Below are positions 31,778 to 44,294 of a stretch of 64,000 bases of DNA, piece by piece. Positions within the stretch are counted from its first letter, which is position 1; every line of letters begins with the position of its first letter. This DNA is from Rhabditoides inermis (Eukaryota > Nematoda > Chromadorea > Rhabditida > Rhabditidae), in contig CAWZYM010000205.1 of NCBI GenBank assembly GCA_963966185.1, positions 428,501 through 492,500 of the forward strand. The letters run 5' to 3'. The position numbers and the translations under genes are program-made. A model generated the notes under the pieces. The model saw nothing but the letters and a program-made list of their open reading frames with translations. It was not told where the DNA came from and did no database searches.

Positions 31778-34435
31778 GTCGGAGTGATGCAATCTATTTC
31801 TAATTTCGTCGCGCTCCTCACACCTCTGTTCTCCGTTCTCTGTTTATCCCCGTTTCCAATTGCGCGAGGATTATGGTCTTAGGCGGTATTTGGGTGAAGA
31901 TTGCCTCCCATTCAGGGGTGTGATTAGATAAAAACCACGGCGTGCTTGTGATATCTGACCGTATGCACGCCGTTTTGGCCAGAGCATCGCTGCTGACAAA
32001 TTTGTTATCATTGATTAGGCGTAGTGTTGTGATATGTCTTGCCAGCGGGTGTGTCAACATTATGTAGGCAGTGTGTGTGTATGTTGTCAGCTTAACTCGA
32101 GTGCCTACGGGATGAGTGTGTTGTGCCCTATAAACAGCTCCTCTGGCCGGCGGTCGATAGACGGCGGTGCTCCAAAAGCGGTCGTCGCTGTTTCTGTTTT
32201 CTGAAAGTGAGGGGGAACAGTGGCAACAGCCTTGTCCAGAAAGAGAAGCAAAACATGCACTACCACTACTAGAACCACAACAACAATGAAAACACAGTGC
32301 AGGAAGTGTACAGTGGAACATGCTAACAAAGCAGTCAGATGTGGGCGAGTGTGGCCGATAACACCCACCTCTCGCATACTGGAACGATTCTGCAGAGTGT
32401 AAGAACGGTCTTTGATGCGGCCGCTCCATTTACTACTATGCATCTGCGTACTTGCACTTTCGAAACTCTGAGAGGGACGATTGTGGGGAACCCATTTGTA
32501 CACGATTTTGAAAGAATTTAATCGAAAACTGTTCAACACAGAGAATACAACAACGGAGATACGATTCCGGGTAAATATTTGAACTTTGAACTATGTTTGA
32601 ACTGCTATACCTGTCGTTTCTACCCCGTGTATTGAGTGTACAAGTACAAGTGCACAATTTTGAAAAGAATTCAAGGGAAAGCGTTTGAACTTTTGAACAC
32701 AAGCAGTATAGTAACCAGATTAATTGACCGCTGTGGTTGTAGGACCTGTCGTTTCTGCAAGACGGCGACGAGCTGGGCGGCTCGACGCGTCCCATGTCGG
32801 CCCTCTACGACAGCCTGATGCGGCCGCTGATCGACGTCGGCGAACAGCACCCGTCGTGCATCGAGTGGGAGCGGCGGTCGGACAGGGTGGGTAGAGTAAT
32901 AGGGTTTATCCGACATACGAACTGTTCTTCACGATTTCCATTGCTGACTCGCGTTGTCAACGTTTATGTGAGAAGTAGCGTAGCAGCTTGCAAGATGGTC
33001 GAGAAAAAACAACTCTTCATCATCTTGCAGGTTGTTTTAGTTTCGAAAGAAGAACCCACTTCGAAATCAATTACCACACTCCACACATCTCAAATGTACA
33101 GTGTACAGTACATGTTGCAGACGGTGCCGCACATTGTGCTCGGCTCGACACACTGTGGTGGCTCGTGGAACAACTACGATCCCAAGGTATGTATGAATGA
33201 ATGAGTTACTGATAACTGATATCAAGAATACACCAACGAAGATATTCTCCTAGGCTATCATTGTCCATGCGGATTTGGTGACGCTATCGGATCATGGCGC
33301 ATTATCCCCAACTTTGGGCGATAACGCGATCTGCTGCTGGCTCTTCATTGCCGCATTGTGATTCAATTAATCGGATTGGCCCGTAGCGCACGTGAATTGT
33401 GTCGCCTCTTTCGGGGGTGTGATTGTGAGTGTTCGCGATATCTTCCGCACCCATCGCACTTCCATCCGTGAATGGAAGAAAAGACGTGCGCTATGTGTAC
33501 CGACGCACTTTTGCCAATTGTTTTGGTTTCGACATGCGCCGAATATTGACAAGCGAATGTTGCTACACAGGAGCGCGTTCCCACGTTGTGAGCTTTTCGG
33601 ATCGCAAAAAATGGGACTTGTTTTTCGCGGCAACACACGTGCACTGCAAATAGAGCGACTTTTTCCACGCGGCGGCGTGCGGCGCGGATTGTTGTCTCAT
33701 CCATGATGACAACTCCGAAACTTGCTGACAAGACAGCCACTTAGTCAGTGATTGTGTGATTCTCGGGTGCGAGTGTGATGTGATTCCGCTGAGACGTGGA
33801 ACCTAGTGAGTGTGCTGCGGGATAGCGAGATCTATGAATAGCGCCTTTGAAACGCACTGGAATTGTCTTTCGAATTAGCTTCGGAACATTCCCGAACATA
33901 CCCGAAGGAATACCTATACCTTGCCAACTTGCCATCTTTTCGAAATGTCGAAGCACGTTATTTAAAATTTATACGGGTTTTTAACAACTCGTGCAAAATA
34001 AAGTAAAAACATATGACAAGAGATAGGAACCGCGCCCCGTTTTGCAGATGATCGCCGTGTCGAAGAGCTCGTTCTTCGACCTGCCCGGCTCGTCTGCCAA
34101 GGTGTACGTGCAGAAGTACTACGACCTGCCGGCCGCCGAGGACCCGCGCACATACTCCATGGACATTGTCGACTACATGCAGGTGGGAGTACGTAGTGAT
34201 CGAAATTAAAATAATCAAAATAGTGATCAAAAGAAGACTTGTGAAAATCGCTAAAACATGTTCACTCTTTGAATGAAGGAAGAAAGGCGTTTCGTATGTA
34301 CTTTTAGTCTGGGTATAGCGATTTTGGATAAATTAATTATTGATTGACTGTGTGGTTGTAGATGTACCCCGTCGACATGTGCATCAGCGAGAGCATCTGG
34401 GAGGGCACGACGGTGGATCGAGTGCGGGTGAGTTG

Positions 34436-34475
<40 letters not shown>

Positions 34476-37400
34476 AAAAGAGTATAGTGTTTTTTATGGC
34501 TTTACAAGCATTATGGTGGACATGTTTTCGCCTTTTTCCTCCTTTTCTGCGACTTTCCACGGCAAGCTTTGTTATTGTGAAAAGCGTATTCGAAAAAGTG
34601 TGTGTAACAGTGACGCTGACGAATGGTTTTGTTTTGTTTTCGAGGTGACCAGTGACCAGTAGTTTGGCGCTTGGCGGTCTCATGAAAATTGCTGATGCAT
34701 CCTATGCTGTGCCAGGCGCGGTGGTCACTCGAGGCAGTTGCTCGGAGAGAGAGAGAGAGAGAAGAAATATTTTGATCGTAGGAAGTTCATTGCTGCAGTT
34801 TTCTATGCGTCCCCCCCCCCTCTCTCTCCATGTGAATTCGATCCTATCAAAAATGACCGCTGCGCGCAGAAAGAAGGGCGCATAGCGGCGACATTGGGAC
34901 ATGGAACAGCTAGGTGCGAGAGAGAAGCTAGACTGAGAAGGCAGCAATCGATATCTCCTGCCTGCATAGAGAAAGAGACAGAGAGAGAGACGTTTTTTTT
35001 CGGCTGCAGCGTGCTTTTGCAATGCAGGGGAGCAGAAATTGCGCGGCGGCTGCGAGGGAGGGAGTGTGTTGTAAAAGTGATAGAGAAAAAGAGCGCGCGA
35101 ATGCAACTCCGAGATAGCGAAAAGCTTATGAAACTCTATTTTGAGGATTTGAATGACTAAGTATTTCCTGTATGCGTTTCCGATTCGTGACTGGGTTTGG
35201 AGCGATTCGGAGAGGGAGAGAGAGAGATATGGACTCGGTTTCATTGTGTTTGCCCAAGTGATAGCCGGGAAGCCTGTCATGGAAACCCTGAGGCAATCTC
35301 TCTTTTTCATTATCACCAAATAAACATGATTGCGCGGTCTTCTAGACTAGATATCATCTTCTAGACTAGATAACCAGACGCGAAAACATTAGCTGAGTTA
35401 GTAGATCTGTGGTAGTGTAACTGATAGCCCAAATAGGTCACGATTGCGATAGTGTATCAGAAATCAGAATGATACGGCCGTATACGCATAGCACAAACAA
35501 AAACAAAAAATAACTCGTGGGAGAAGCCATTTGCATTTGATGAACAGATTTTTTTTAATTTCTGAGAATTGAAGATATTCGACATATTGCGACTTGAGAC
35601 GTTGCTAAGCACGTGCGTAGAATCGTTGCAAACATTTGCAAAAAGCAAAACAAAGCGACTCGTCTCGTTTGTTATCATCACGGATGCATGGAGACCAAAC
35701 CCCCAAGAGCTATTTCTCTCAGCTAAATATCGGTTTCGCAGATACATGTGCGAAACAGCACCGTGATTATGCTGCTAAAACACATTGAAAACTGTTTATG
35801 TCAGCATTATCTGTGTGCGTACATAGCTCTCAGGCTCTCACCCGTAAGACCGCCCGATTCCCCGCTACGGTAGCAATACTCAGCTATACAAAATAAAAAG
35901 TATATATCCTATCCTATCAACCTATAACCTATCCTAACAATATCTCTATATACAATTCAATGGTTTGGTTCGCCACGATTCCGGATCAACACTCGAACCA
36001 AAAGTATTGTTGCAGAAGCAGTCGAGCGGTCGTTGGCTGGTCTCGGCGAGGGACGCGGCTGGGGAGAAATTCCAGATCTCTGCGCGGCGAGTCGTGCTCG
36101 CGTGCGGCAAGACCAGTCAGAAGAGGCTACAGGTGGGGGAGGAGGGGGAGGGAGGGGATTATGGTCTGGCACGGACTGTAGTGAGTGTCTGAGTAGCATG
36201 CTGTACCATTTCGTTTTCACCCGTGAGAGTGTCCGAACAATCTAATCAGGTGACAGTAGCCGAAACTTACAATTATACGGAATCCAAGCCTTACAGGTGT
36301 TACATTCCGTACATTGTAGGTTGACGGAATAGTTCGGGGATACATGGTCATACAGTATACATAAGTATACATATCGACCTATCGTGTAATGTTTTTTATT
36401 TGTTGAACTTTTTTATTTGTTGAAACTAAGTTATTGTTCATTGTAGGTGGACGGCGAGCTGGACTGTGATCGCCTCGTGTACGACGTGCCTTCGATGAAG
36501 GCCCGCCTGAAGAGGGACAGGGAGGCGGCAGCCGAACACACCCTGCTCGGCGGCAAGAGCAAGGTCGTCGTGGTGAGTAGCTCTCTCTCTCACTCACTCT
36601 CTCTCTCTCTCACTCACTCTTTCTCTCACTCACTCACTTGCTCATCGGCACCGCTACTTCTCTAATGGACACGAGCCCGATAAAAATCGAATCAAATGTT
36701 TGTTCTGAGAGTCTGCAAACGTGATGAGGCTCTCGATTGCAGGTTACTCTGAGTTCTGAACGGTCTCCATATCGAAACAAAGAAATTTCGGATTTCGCAA
36801 TCGTAAACATGGTTTGAGAATAGGCGACGGCAGCGGTTTTCGTTCAGACACGTACACTATTAAATGTTTGGATAGGAAGCACAAACATGATGAATAATCG
36901 CTTCTCGATTGCAGATCGGCGACGGCATCTCTGCCGCTGACGCCATCAACCACTGTCTGGAGGAGAAGATCCCCGTGGTGCACGTGGTGCGACGCAACTC
37001 GGGCATGCTCAGGAGTGAGTGCGAGGAGAGATTCCTACTGTAGGGTATACTGTAGTTATACTGTATTGTATACTATACTGTAGGTATGGTTCATGAACGT
37101 GTACGCGCAGCGATTGCTACTGTAGTGTTTTAGCATGGGTCAGCCGTGTCTTTTCGTTTCATGTGACGTTATCTCAGTTTGCCAACGTGCGCAAGAAACT
37201 GTTCGCTTTGCACGTAGACATGTTTCGCGCTGCCAACGAAAGAGTAGAGACTGAGTGAGCGTGTATGTCAGGGCATGCGATACAATCCTAATATATAGAA
37301 AACGGCCGTCCGTCTGTAAGCGACGCTCATGCGCCGCTTAATAAAAGCGTCGTAGAAGCGACTTTGACTGGTATAATTTAAGTATGATGTGAACTTCCTG

Positions 37401-37644
37401 ATCATGATGTATGTATTGCAGACGTGCTGCTCTCCCGCCTCACTCACTACCCCGAGTACAACAAGGTCTATCAGCTGATGATTGGCAGGACGTCGGATCC
37501 GCTGTACACCAAGCACGTGCAGACGGTCAGTCAGGGATACTGTAGGGGATTACGGTATTGTTTTAGGTGGTCAAGTGTGTGGACGAGGAGATGATTCGCA
37601 TTGCGACGCCCAAGGGAGTCGAAGAGGTGAGTGGAGAGACTGAA

Positions 37645-37679
<35 letters not shown>

Positions 37680-38663
37680 AATGTTTCCGCTATCGGATAT
37701 CCGCTCTCTCTATGGGAGGGTGAGGAGTGTTTAACCGCACTGTGTTGCATCGAGTGTATGACGTAGAATAAGTGGTACACGATAATTCACATGTACGTTA
37801 TACATGGTACACAATGTTTCTGCGCATATATAAGCGCAACTAGTGAGTTTACACCGTGTTCTCATTGAGTGTAGGGTAGGAGGGTCCTGCGCGCATTGTG
37901 AATGATAAGTGCACCATGTTCCAGAGTGGGTAGCAACCTGCAAGCTGCTAGTGACGCGTCCTGTGTTTGCGATTGCGAGATACGGTCCGGTCGGTGGTCA
38001 ACTTATCAGCCTTTTCGCTTCGTCTCGCGTCCCGCCTCTTTTTTCGCAAGCGCACGTGCAAGTTCACAAGATCATTTTTGAGCCGCGGAATTTGAAATCA
38101 CTGAAGACGGAAGACGCGGCCGGAAATTGTCGCACCGGATAGTCTGTCTGGTCGCGCGAGTGATTGATTACCGGTAGCGAGCGCAGGTTGTTGCAAGAAC
38201 TTTGGAATTGGGGGAAAGTGCAGTGACGTCGTTGGCAATCAGCACACGTTGACATCAAAATTATATTATTTACAAAGAATGGCAACGGCATTGTCCAACC
38301 AACAACAGCTGGTGCTTCAGAATCATGGGGTGAAATTGACAAATTGAAGTTTGTATGAATGCTCACGGGATCAGCTGCATAGCGAACCAAACCATTGGAT
38401 TGTGTATAGAGGTCCTGGATAAAACTTTTTGTATGCATTCTTTTCAGATTCCCGTTGGCCTGGTGGTGGCGTGTCTCGGTCGCGAGTCGTCGTTCTCCTC
38501 TTGTCTGGACGGCGACTACTCGTTCCCCGACTACTTCTCCGAGGAGGACCCCTCCCTCGCCGCTGTCGGCTCATATGTCGGCGACCACTTTGTGCGCTAC
38601 CTCATCGGCGGTTGTCTGCAAGTGGCGCGCACCATCCTCGCCGCCGACGCCCCGCCCCCGTAG
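30769..38663 (+). CDS. osgn-1: OSGIN-family FAD oxidoreductase-like protein
   Basis: Twelve exons in phase: 30,769-30,862; 31,170-31,300; 32,743-32,886; 33,121-33,186; 34,048-34,182; 34,362-34,427; 36,016-36,132; 36,447-36,572; 36,915-37,014; 37,422-37,525; 37,567-37,626; 38,448-38,663 (TAG), about 452 aa. The N-terminus has (Asn)8 then TDVVIIGNGPAGLALSAFLS, the GxGxxG FAD-binding loop split by intron 1. IPHVVLG-like TVPHIVLGSTHCGGSW, a second dinucleotide-site-like VVVIGDGISAADAI, HYPEYNKVYQLM and the C-terminal VGDHFVRYLIGG match the order in OSGIN1/2 as I remember it. Members are linked to oxidative stress and growth inhibition. Intron 2 appears to start GCAAGT (GC-AG). An in-frame ATG exists further upstream (30,526), so the start is not certain. 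Confidence 0.92.
32984..33040. repeat. Imperfect hairpin repeat (GCTTGCAAGATG family)
   Basis: AGCTTGCAAGATGGTCGAGA is mirrored by CATCATCTTGCAGG in an OSGIN-gene intron. It is related to the hairpin at 12,541-12,592. Confidence 0.6.
37286..37373 (+). mobile_element. Helitron-like short copy 3
   Basis: TCCTAATATATAGAAAACGG, CCGTCTGTAAGCGACGCTCA and a right end ACTTTGACTGGTA: the two ends of the 594-789 element with the middle deleted, in the intron between exons 9 and 10 of the OSGIN-family gene. Confidence 0.5.
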
Positions 38664-39401
38664 GCCGCGCCCCCCCTAGTTTGACTGACACTAGCTTCTA
38701 ATCTCGCGATCTCGTTATGTTATGTTCACTTTTGAAATGGTTGTGTTGAGACTTGTTTCTTGCAGTACTTGTATTGTGTGCCGGTTGTCACGCGCCGCGA
38801 TTCGGTTTGTCGATCGATTTATTGATTGATTTTATCGATTGAGGTGCTATCGATGCGCGTCCTTGTATAGTGCCATTCCCTCGTCTCTACTAGAGAGTCT
38901 CCCGGAACACTTTTTCAACTTGAAATACGAATTTTGTCTGTATGATACGTGTAGAGCATTTATTTTACTTATACTGAGCGAGTGCTTATACATATTTACA
39001 CGTGCAATATGGCTAGCACGAAAAATTACCCATATGTTATTCTAGATAAATATTTTATACGATTATGGATGGTGTTCGGATTACATGGGCAATCGGGTTC
39101 TGCGGTGGTTGTGTCAGCCATAAATCTCGAGTAGATCATGTGGTGGTATCGATTGGACTGGATTGGGATACACGATTCGTAGATTGGTATCCGAAAGCGA
39201 AAGCGACAGGACAAGGGGGTGAGATGCGGGATTTGGATAACCGGGACCGAGCCGACCCACATTTTCCGGTGTGCTGGTCAGCCGGGAAGATTCACTTTCA
39301 CCTTCACGCCTGTCAGCCATGCTGCGCTCAGGAGCCGTTCTCGCCGCACTCGGTGCGTTTAACGATCGATTTATCGATTGAAATGATTTATTACTTATTA
39401 A
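38664..39401. other. Convergent 3' spacer
   Basis: Separates the stop codons of the OSGIN-family gene (+) and the ShKT gene (-). Short frames occur on both strands without motifs. No clear polyadenylation hexamer or RNA gene was identified. Confidence 0.6.
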
Positions 39402-40490
39402 TCAACAACGACCGCATGTCTTGGGGCACTGCTCGGTCATGAGCGCTCTGTAGGTAGGGTTGTTGCAAAGCACGGCGTTCTTGGAGCAATCGGAAACGCC
39501 GGTCTGCGTGTTAACCTTGTCCACGCAGGCTAAATAGGGGTTCCTCTCTCCCTCTCCCTCTCTCTCTCTCCCTCCCTCCCTCTCTTTCTCTCTCCTTCTC
39601 CCTCTCTCTCTCTTTCTCCCTCTCACTGGAAGGTGCAGGTGCGGGCGCAGTGCCGGGGCAGCGGCCGCACGTCTTGGGGCACTGCTCGGTCATCAGGCTG
39701 TAGTAGACGGGGTTGTTGCACAGTCCCGCACTTATGGAGCAGTCCGATTTCCCGGTGGACGGGTTCACCTTGTCAACGCATGCTGCAATCACTTGTTGTA
39801 GTTTGGGGTACGGTAGACTAGCTGCTGTGATGTGAGATGCAGTACCACTACAAAGTGTACCGTAGGCTACTGATAGAGTTGTGAGGTGCTGCTATGTAGA
39901 CTACTGTAGTATACCATTCCTGCACATCTGCTAGGTACGGTACAACTACAAAGTCATGGACTATTGTAGATTACTGTTCCCGCACATCTGTGATGTACGA
40001 TACTGCTACAAAGTCATAGACTACTGTAGAGTACGGTTACAGTAGTACAGTGGACGCACTGCTTGGCGCGGGCGCGGGCGCAGTGCCGGGGCAGCGGCCG
40101 CACGTCTTGGGGCACTGCTCGGTCATCAGGCTGTAGTAGACGGGGTCGTTGCAAAGTCTCGCGTTGATAGAGCAGTCCGATTTCCCGGTGGAGGGATTCA
40201 GCTTGTCGGCGCACGGCGGAGCGGGCGCTGAACGCGATTGTACTGTGGGTATTTTGTGTATACGGTACCTGGTGGGGGTCCGGGCGGGGCTGGGGGTCCG
40301 GGCGGGGCTGGAGGTCCGGGCGGGGCTGGGGGTCCGGGAGGGGGCGGGGACAAGTTGCAGCACATCATCTCCGGCAGGCCGTCGTTGAGGCATGTGTAGT
40401 TGATAGAGTTCACAGATGGGCAAGTGTCCATTATGCAAATGGCCTTGTCGGTGGAGCCAACCGGGTCTGGAGTGAAGTTCAATCTCTCTC

Positions 40491-40541
<51 letters not shown>

Positions 40542-40625
40542 GAAGAGTATGTTGGCGTCTCCTCCCGGGCACGTGTCCACAGCGAGTGCGGCCGGGATGG
40601 CGAGAAGGATGAGGAGTGGGGACAT
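39402..40625 (-). CDS. Secreted protein with three ShKT domains
   Basis: Five minus-strand exons: 40,625-40,541; 40,487-40,269; 40,227-40,060; 39,782-39,627; 39,529-39,402 (TGA), 251 aa. Exon 1 encodes a signal peptide (MSPLLILLAIPAALA). Exon 2 has a Cys-rich segment (CIMDTCPSVNS to EMMCCNLS) and a proline-rich linker of four GPPAPP-like units. Each of exons 3-5 encodes one ShKT domain with six cysteines (CADKLNPSTGKSDC, CND or CNN, EQCPKTCGRC). All four introns are phase 1, so each domain is a movable module. GA-repeat introns flank exons 1 and 5; the exon 2 acceptor lies inside the GA repeat and was chosen by phase. ShKT domains are common in extracellular nematode proteins of varied role, and nothing here shows a toxin function. 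The protein lacks any enzyme domain. Confidence 0.92.
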
Positions 40626-41200
40626 GGTAGAGTGCCCGCTGCTCCCACGAGTCTCACTTATAAACGGTTGATTTGCGGCGCGCGCGCGGATACACGGGGC
40701 ATCCGCATCAAGCTGCTCAAATACCTCATCGCATGGTGAGAGCGGTTTGCGTGCGCATGTGCGCAGGATGGAAAAAAAACCGCTGAATAGTGAGTGGTTT
40801 GTGCAAATATGAGTGTGTTGTGTGCTACGGTATCGTATCCGTACGAAGGTGTGACAGATCGCTGCCGCCGCCGCGTGGCACGCGATTGGCTGTTTGTATT
40901 AGGATTAGGATTTCAATGGCCAGCCCTTTTTGGTGATGGCTTTTGGACGCGAAAAAGAGTATGGATCTTACAGTGCATGAAAAAGTATACAGGACGACAT
41001 CTCTGTTTACTGGCAACTTTCTCATACACACATACCCTGCAGCACACCTTACAGTACCCGTTTCTTCCGCACCTTCCCCCCACCGAGTATTATCAATTTA
41101 CAATAACAAGCACACATAAAACAATCTTCAAATCAACAATCTCCTGATAGGGTCCGTTTCTCTCGCGGCACCCTCTCAAAAAACAACAAATCTCTGAATT

Positions 41201-41721
41201 CTCTTTTGAAAAGTACAAGCGTAAAGTAGCTCTGTTTGAGTTCATCTCAATTCAACAAAAGCACATGCATAAAACTATTATTTCTACACTAAACTATAAA
41301 CACAAACCTGCTCTCTCAAACGATATGTAGAAACGTATACTTTATCGATAATTTATTAATAGGGGGTAGGGGCTATATAATATACTTTCTTATTTCTTAT
41401 GAAAGCATTGTGAAAATCAATAAACAGCTATAGAACAATCGTTCAATGATGTTTTCATTATTTTTGAATGTATACAAATACAAAAGCTTTTTGATAGATG
41501 ACTCTTTTGATAAACGGGTTAATAGAATGTGAGTGATAGAATGTGTGTGTGCAATAGTATATTCATCTTGGCATTTGATTGTCAATGTATTTGTGATCGT
41601 TTTGAGAGAGCAGGTTTGTGTTTATAGTTTAGTGTAGAAATAATAGTTTTATGCATGTGCTTTTGTTGAATTGAGATGAACCCAAACATAGCTACTTTAC
41701 GCTTGTACTTTTCAAAAGAGA
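41201..41721. mobile_element. MITE, family AAAGTACTTGCG, long-arm copy
   Basis: Arms of about 124 bp (41,201-41,324 and 41,597-41,721) are near-perfect inverted repeats beginning CTCTTTTGAAAAGTACAAGC and ending in ACACAAACCTGCTCTCTCAA. The spacer is about 270 bp with no transposase frame. The inner arm part AGCACATGCATAAAAC is shared with 5.4 and 26.5 kb. Confidence 0.85.
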
Positions 41722-42242
41722 ATGAATGTCCTTTTGGTGAATTTCGAAGAAATGTATGTATCAATGTATGTATCAATGTATCAATGTATCTTGTATTAAT
41801 GTTAATGTATTGATAGTTTCACAGTAACTATCAGTATTTTTTTTAAAGTAAATCAACAGATAGAACAAACAACAACAATAACAACAACAATACAACGCGC
41901 GTGAACGACTACGCAAATCACAAACAGTGTGCACATTATCGCGCTCTCCCGCACACGCTCCCGCGTATCACGAACCAATGAGCGCACGGGGGCGTGGTTT
42001 GTGAGCGGGTCTTTCAGCGAATCAGCGACCGGAAGCATACCATACAGACGTGCAGACCTAACCAGCGAACATATTTTTGGGTCTTAAACTATTGTTTCAT
42101 GTTTTGTTTTGGTTTATAGTTGTTCAACGGACGATTTAGAGACAATATCATGATATAATACTGAAACATTTGTTATTTGAATGATTTACAAGCGATTCTG
42201 GCGGCCCTGCGGACCGAGCGGGTCTGCAAACCGCTAAGGGAA

Positions 42243-42275
42243 CCCAAACGATCGGCGCTTCGCGCCGATCCTAAT
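42243..42275. repeat. GC-rich perfect hairpin
   Basis: GATCGGCGC and GCGCCGATC flank a 3-base loop, next to GGACCGAGCGGGTCTGC. A short stem followed closely by CTAATG could be the 3' end of a Helitron-like element; this is a guess from structure only. Confidence 0.4.
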
Positions 42276-42427
42276 GTCATGAAACCCCATAGCCACTTTC
42301 TCAATTTCTCGCCCTCACTTCCCCCTCTCTCCACTCTCTCTCTCCCTCTCTCCTTCTCTCTCTCTCTCCCCTCACCCACTCCCTTGCAGCCTCCGTCACC
42401 CTCTCCGCCACCCTCTTCCCCCCGCAG

Positions 42428-44294
42428 AAGATCCCACCGTGTCCGGAGGGCTCTCGTCCCCTGCTGAGGCCGGACGGCCAGCCGAGGAAGTGCCTCCCGC
42501 ACCAGAACAGCCTCTGCGTCAACGCGCTTCCCGATAGGGTGGGTCGGCCTATTCACGGTGGTGAAATGAATCGAGTCGCGTCGCGGTTACAATAATTTCA
42601 CCTGGACCGCGAAAGTGTAGAGAGCCATTCTGTAACAACTCCTGCAGGGGGAAAACTGTTTACGTTTTCAACTGATCGTGAAGTGTTGACGTGTTGACAG
42701 AACTACTGTTCGTTTCTGTGATAGTATTCCTGCTATCGAAACGGTTTATAGTCAAATTCATAGAATTATCCAGGATGCGCGTTTCATGAACAATAAAGCA
42801 ATGTGCACCTATGGATAGATGAAGCATTATTATATAACATTGTTTTTTATCAACGTCGCAATTGCAAGTGCAAGTGCTGAGGCTTCAATTTATGCTTACC
42901 ATAAACACTCGACAGAGTGGGTATGAAATTTGCTAACTGACATTTTTTTTATGTTTGTTTGGTATATGCGTCTAACTAATGGTGCGACGCCATTAAGAAA
43001 TAACAATTTAATGTGAACGTCGCTATAGAAAGTGATTAGACTTGAGTTGCTGCTTAGTTACCATAAATGTATTCACGCTTACAAAACCATATATGTCAAG
43101 CTCATGCACTTATGTAAAGAAAGAAGTCTGAAATGTTTGCTCACTTGTACTTGTAACCATGACATTTGTAGTTAGAAATTGTTGCGATGATTGTAAAACG
43201 GTCTTTCTGCGGTAGTATTTGTCATCGTTGGCATAGGGTTAGGGAAATAAGGACACTATCTTTTGAGATTGAAAAATGTCGTCTATTATCATGAATCATG
43301 ATGTGAATGAAGAGATGATACTAGCACCTTGTCAACAATAAACAAGTAACTGGCAGGGGAAACAAACCTTTTTATTCAAATTCTGAGAAAACTATTATCC
43401 GACACCCTAGAAAAATGGTTTCAGTCGAGTTCAGTACAGAAATGTGAAGAGAGTTCAGTATTTGATAGAAAAGGGACAGTTGTTCGGAACTTCCAGTAAG
43501 TAACATCCTGTTCGAAAAAAAAACATGCAGTTCTTACAAATTCCACTTCAAGAATCAAGACTACAAACATTCCCAAAAAAAAGAGACAGTTTTTTTAACC
43601 ATCTGGCTAAATCTGATAAAACATTTTTTGTATAAAAAAATTGCAGCCGAACGCGGATACCGTATGCTGCTACAACAACCAGGTTGACTATTTCTGCTGT
43701 CTGGACACCACGGAGGAACAGTGTCCCGACTATCATCAGGTAGGGGAGAGAGAGAGGGAGGGAGAGGGGGAGAGAGAGAGAGAAAGAGAGAGGGGGGGAG
43801 AGAGGGGAGGGGAAGAGAGAGAGAGGAGAGAGAGAGTGGTGAGAGAGAGAGGGAGAGGGAGAGAGAGAGACGGCTCATCAAAATTACCGATGCTTTCACC
43901 CCATCCGTAAGAACAATTCGGAATCGGTCGCTTCAATAGGCGACCTCACCCTCGACATTAAAAAAAACCACACAATCAATAAATCGATACTTGCAGGTGA
44001 CCGTGGTGATCCACAACTCGCAGCCGCAGAACCCGTTCGCCATGAAGAGCTACTTCTTCCGCGAGGGTGCGTTATCGATTAATATTGATTTTCAATTCTT
44101 TTCCTCCCATCTCTCTCCACAGCCTTCATATCTCCACTGTCTAGTCTTTATAAAATATTGATTTATTGATTCATTATATTAGTTATCGATTGATTTGAGG
44201 CATCGAGGACGAGATCGTGGACGCTGCCCTGACTGGCAACCGTGTCGAGGGAGTGCAGATCGATGATGGCGTTCTCGTCAGGCGACCCAACTAA
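42428..44294 (+). CDS. Lustrin-type cysteine-rich protein (5' end not found)
   Basis: Four exons in phase: 42,428-42,538; 43,647-43,739; 43,997-44,066; 44,200-44,294 (TAA). Exon 1 reads CPEGSRPLLRPDGQPRKC, then CLPHQNSLC; exon 2 has VCCYNNQVDYFCCLDTT. The spacing CP-G-P-L then C...C, then CC...CC matches the Lustrin cysteine-rich repeat seen in many nematode extracellular proteins, often with Kunitz or ShKT domains. The last two exons (VTVVIHNSQPQNPF, EDEIVDAALTGNRVEG) have no known motif. The first exon here follows a pyrimidine tract and CCGCAG, so a signal-peptide exon is missing or lies upstream. It is convergent with P2. Confidence 0.75.
43739..43875. repeat. GA-rich tract in Lustrin-gene intron
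   Basis: Irregular GAGAG units directly after the splice donor at 43,740. Frames through it are artefacts. Confidence 0.9.

Larger units (their letters stand above)
40626..42427. other. Intergenic region with MITE, no gene recognised
   Basis: It contains the upstream region of the ShKT gene, the MITE at 41,201-41,721 and a GC-rich hairpin near 42,250. The missing 5' exons of the Lustrin-type gene should lie here, but I found no signal-peptide exon that joins in phase. Confidence 0.5.

Noticed and set aside
32105..32539. Minus-strand frames of 144 and 203 codons in the OSGIN-family intron 2
   Set aside because: No motif and no splice-consistent neighbours; one short Val/Leu run comes from a CAA-type repeat on the other strand.
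39402..40625. A toxin gene
   Set aside because: ShKT domains occur in many harmless extracellular nematode proteins. Triple-domain architecture with proline linkers gives no evidence of toxicity.
40037..40657. 206-codon minus-strand frame across the ShKT gene
   Set aside because: It reads the proline-rich and Cys-rich exon 2 in the wrong frame and runs through GA-repeat intron sequence.
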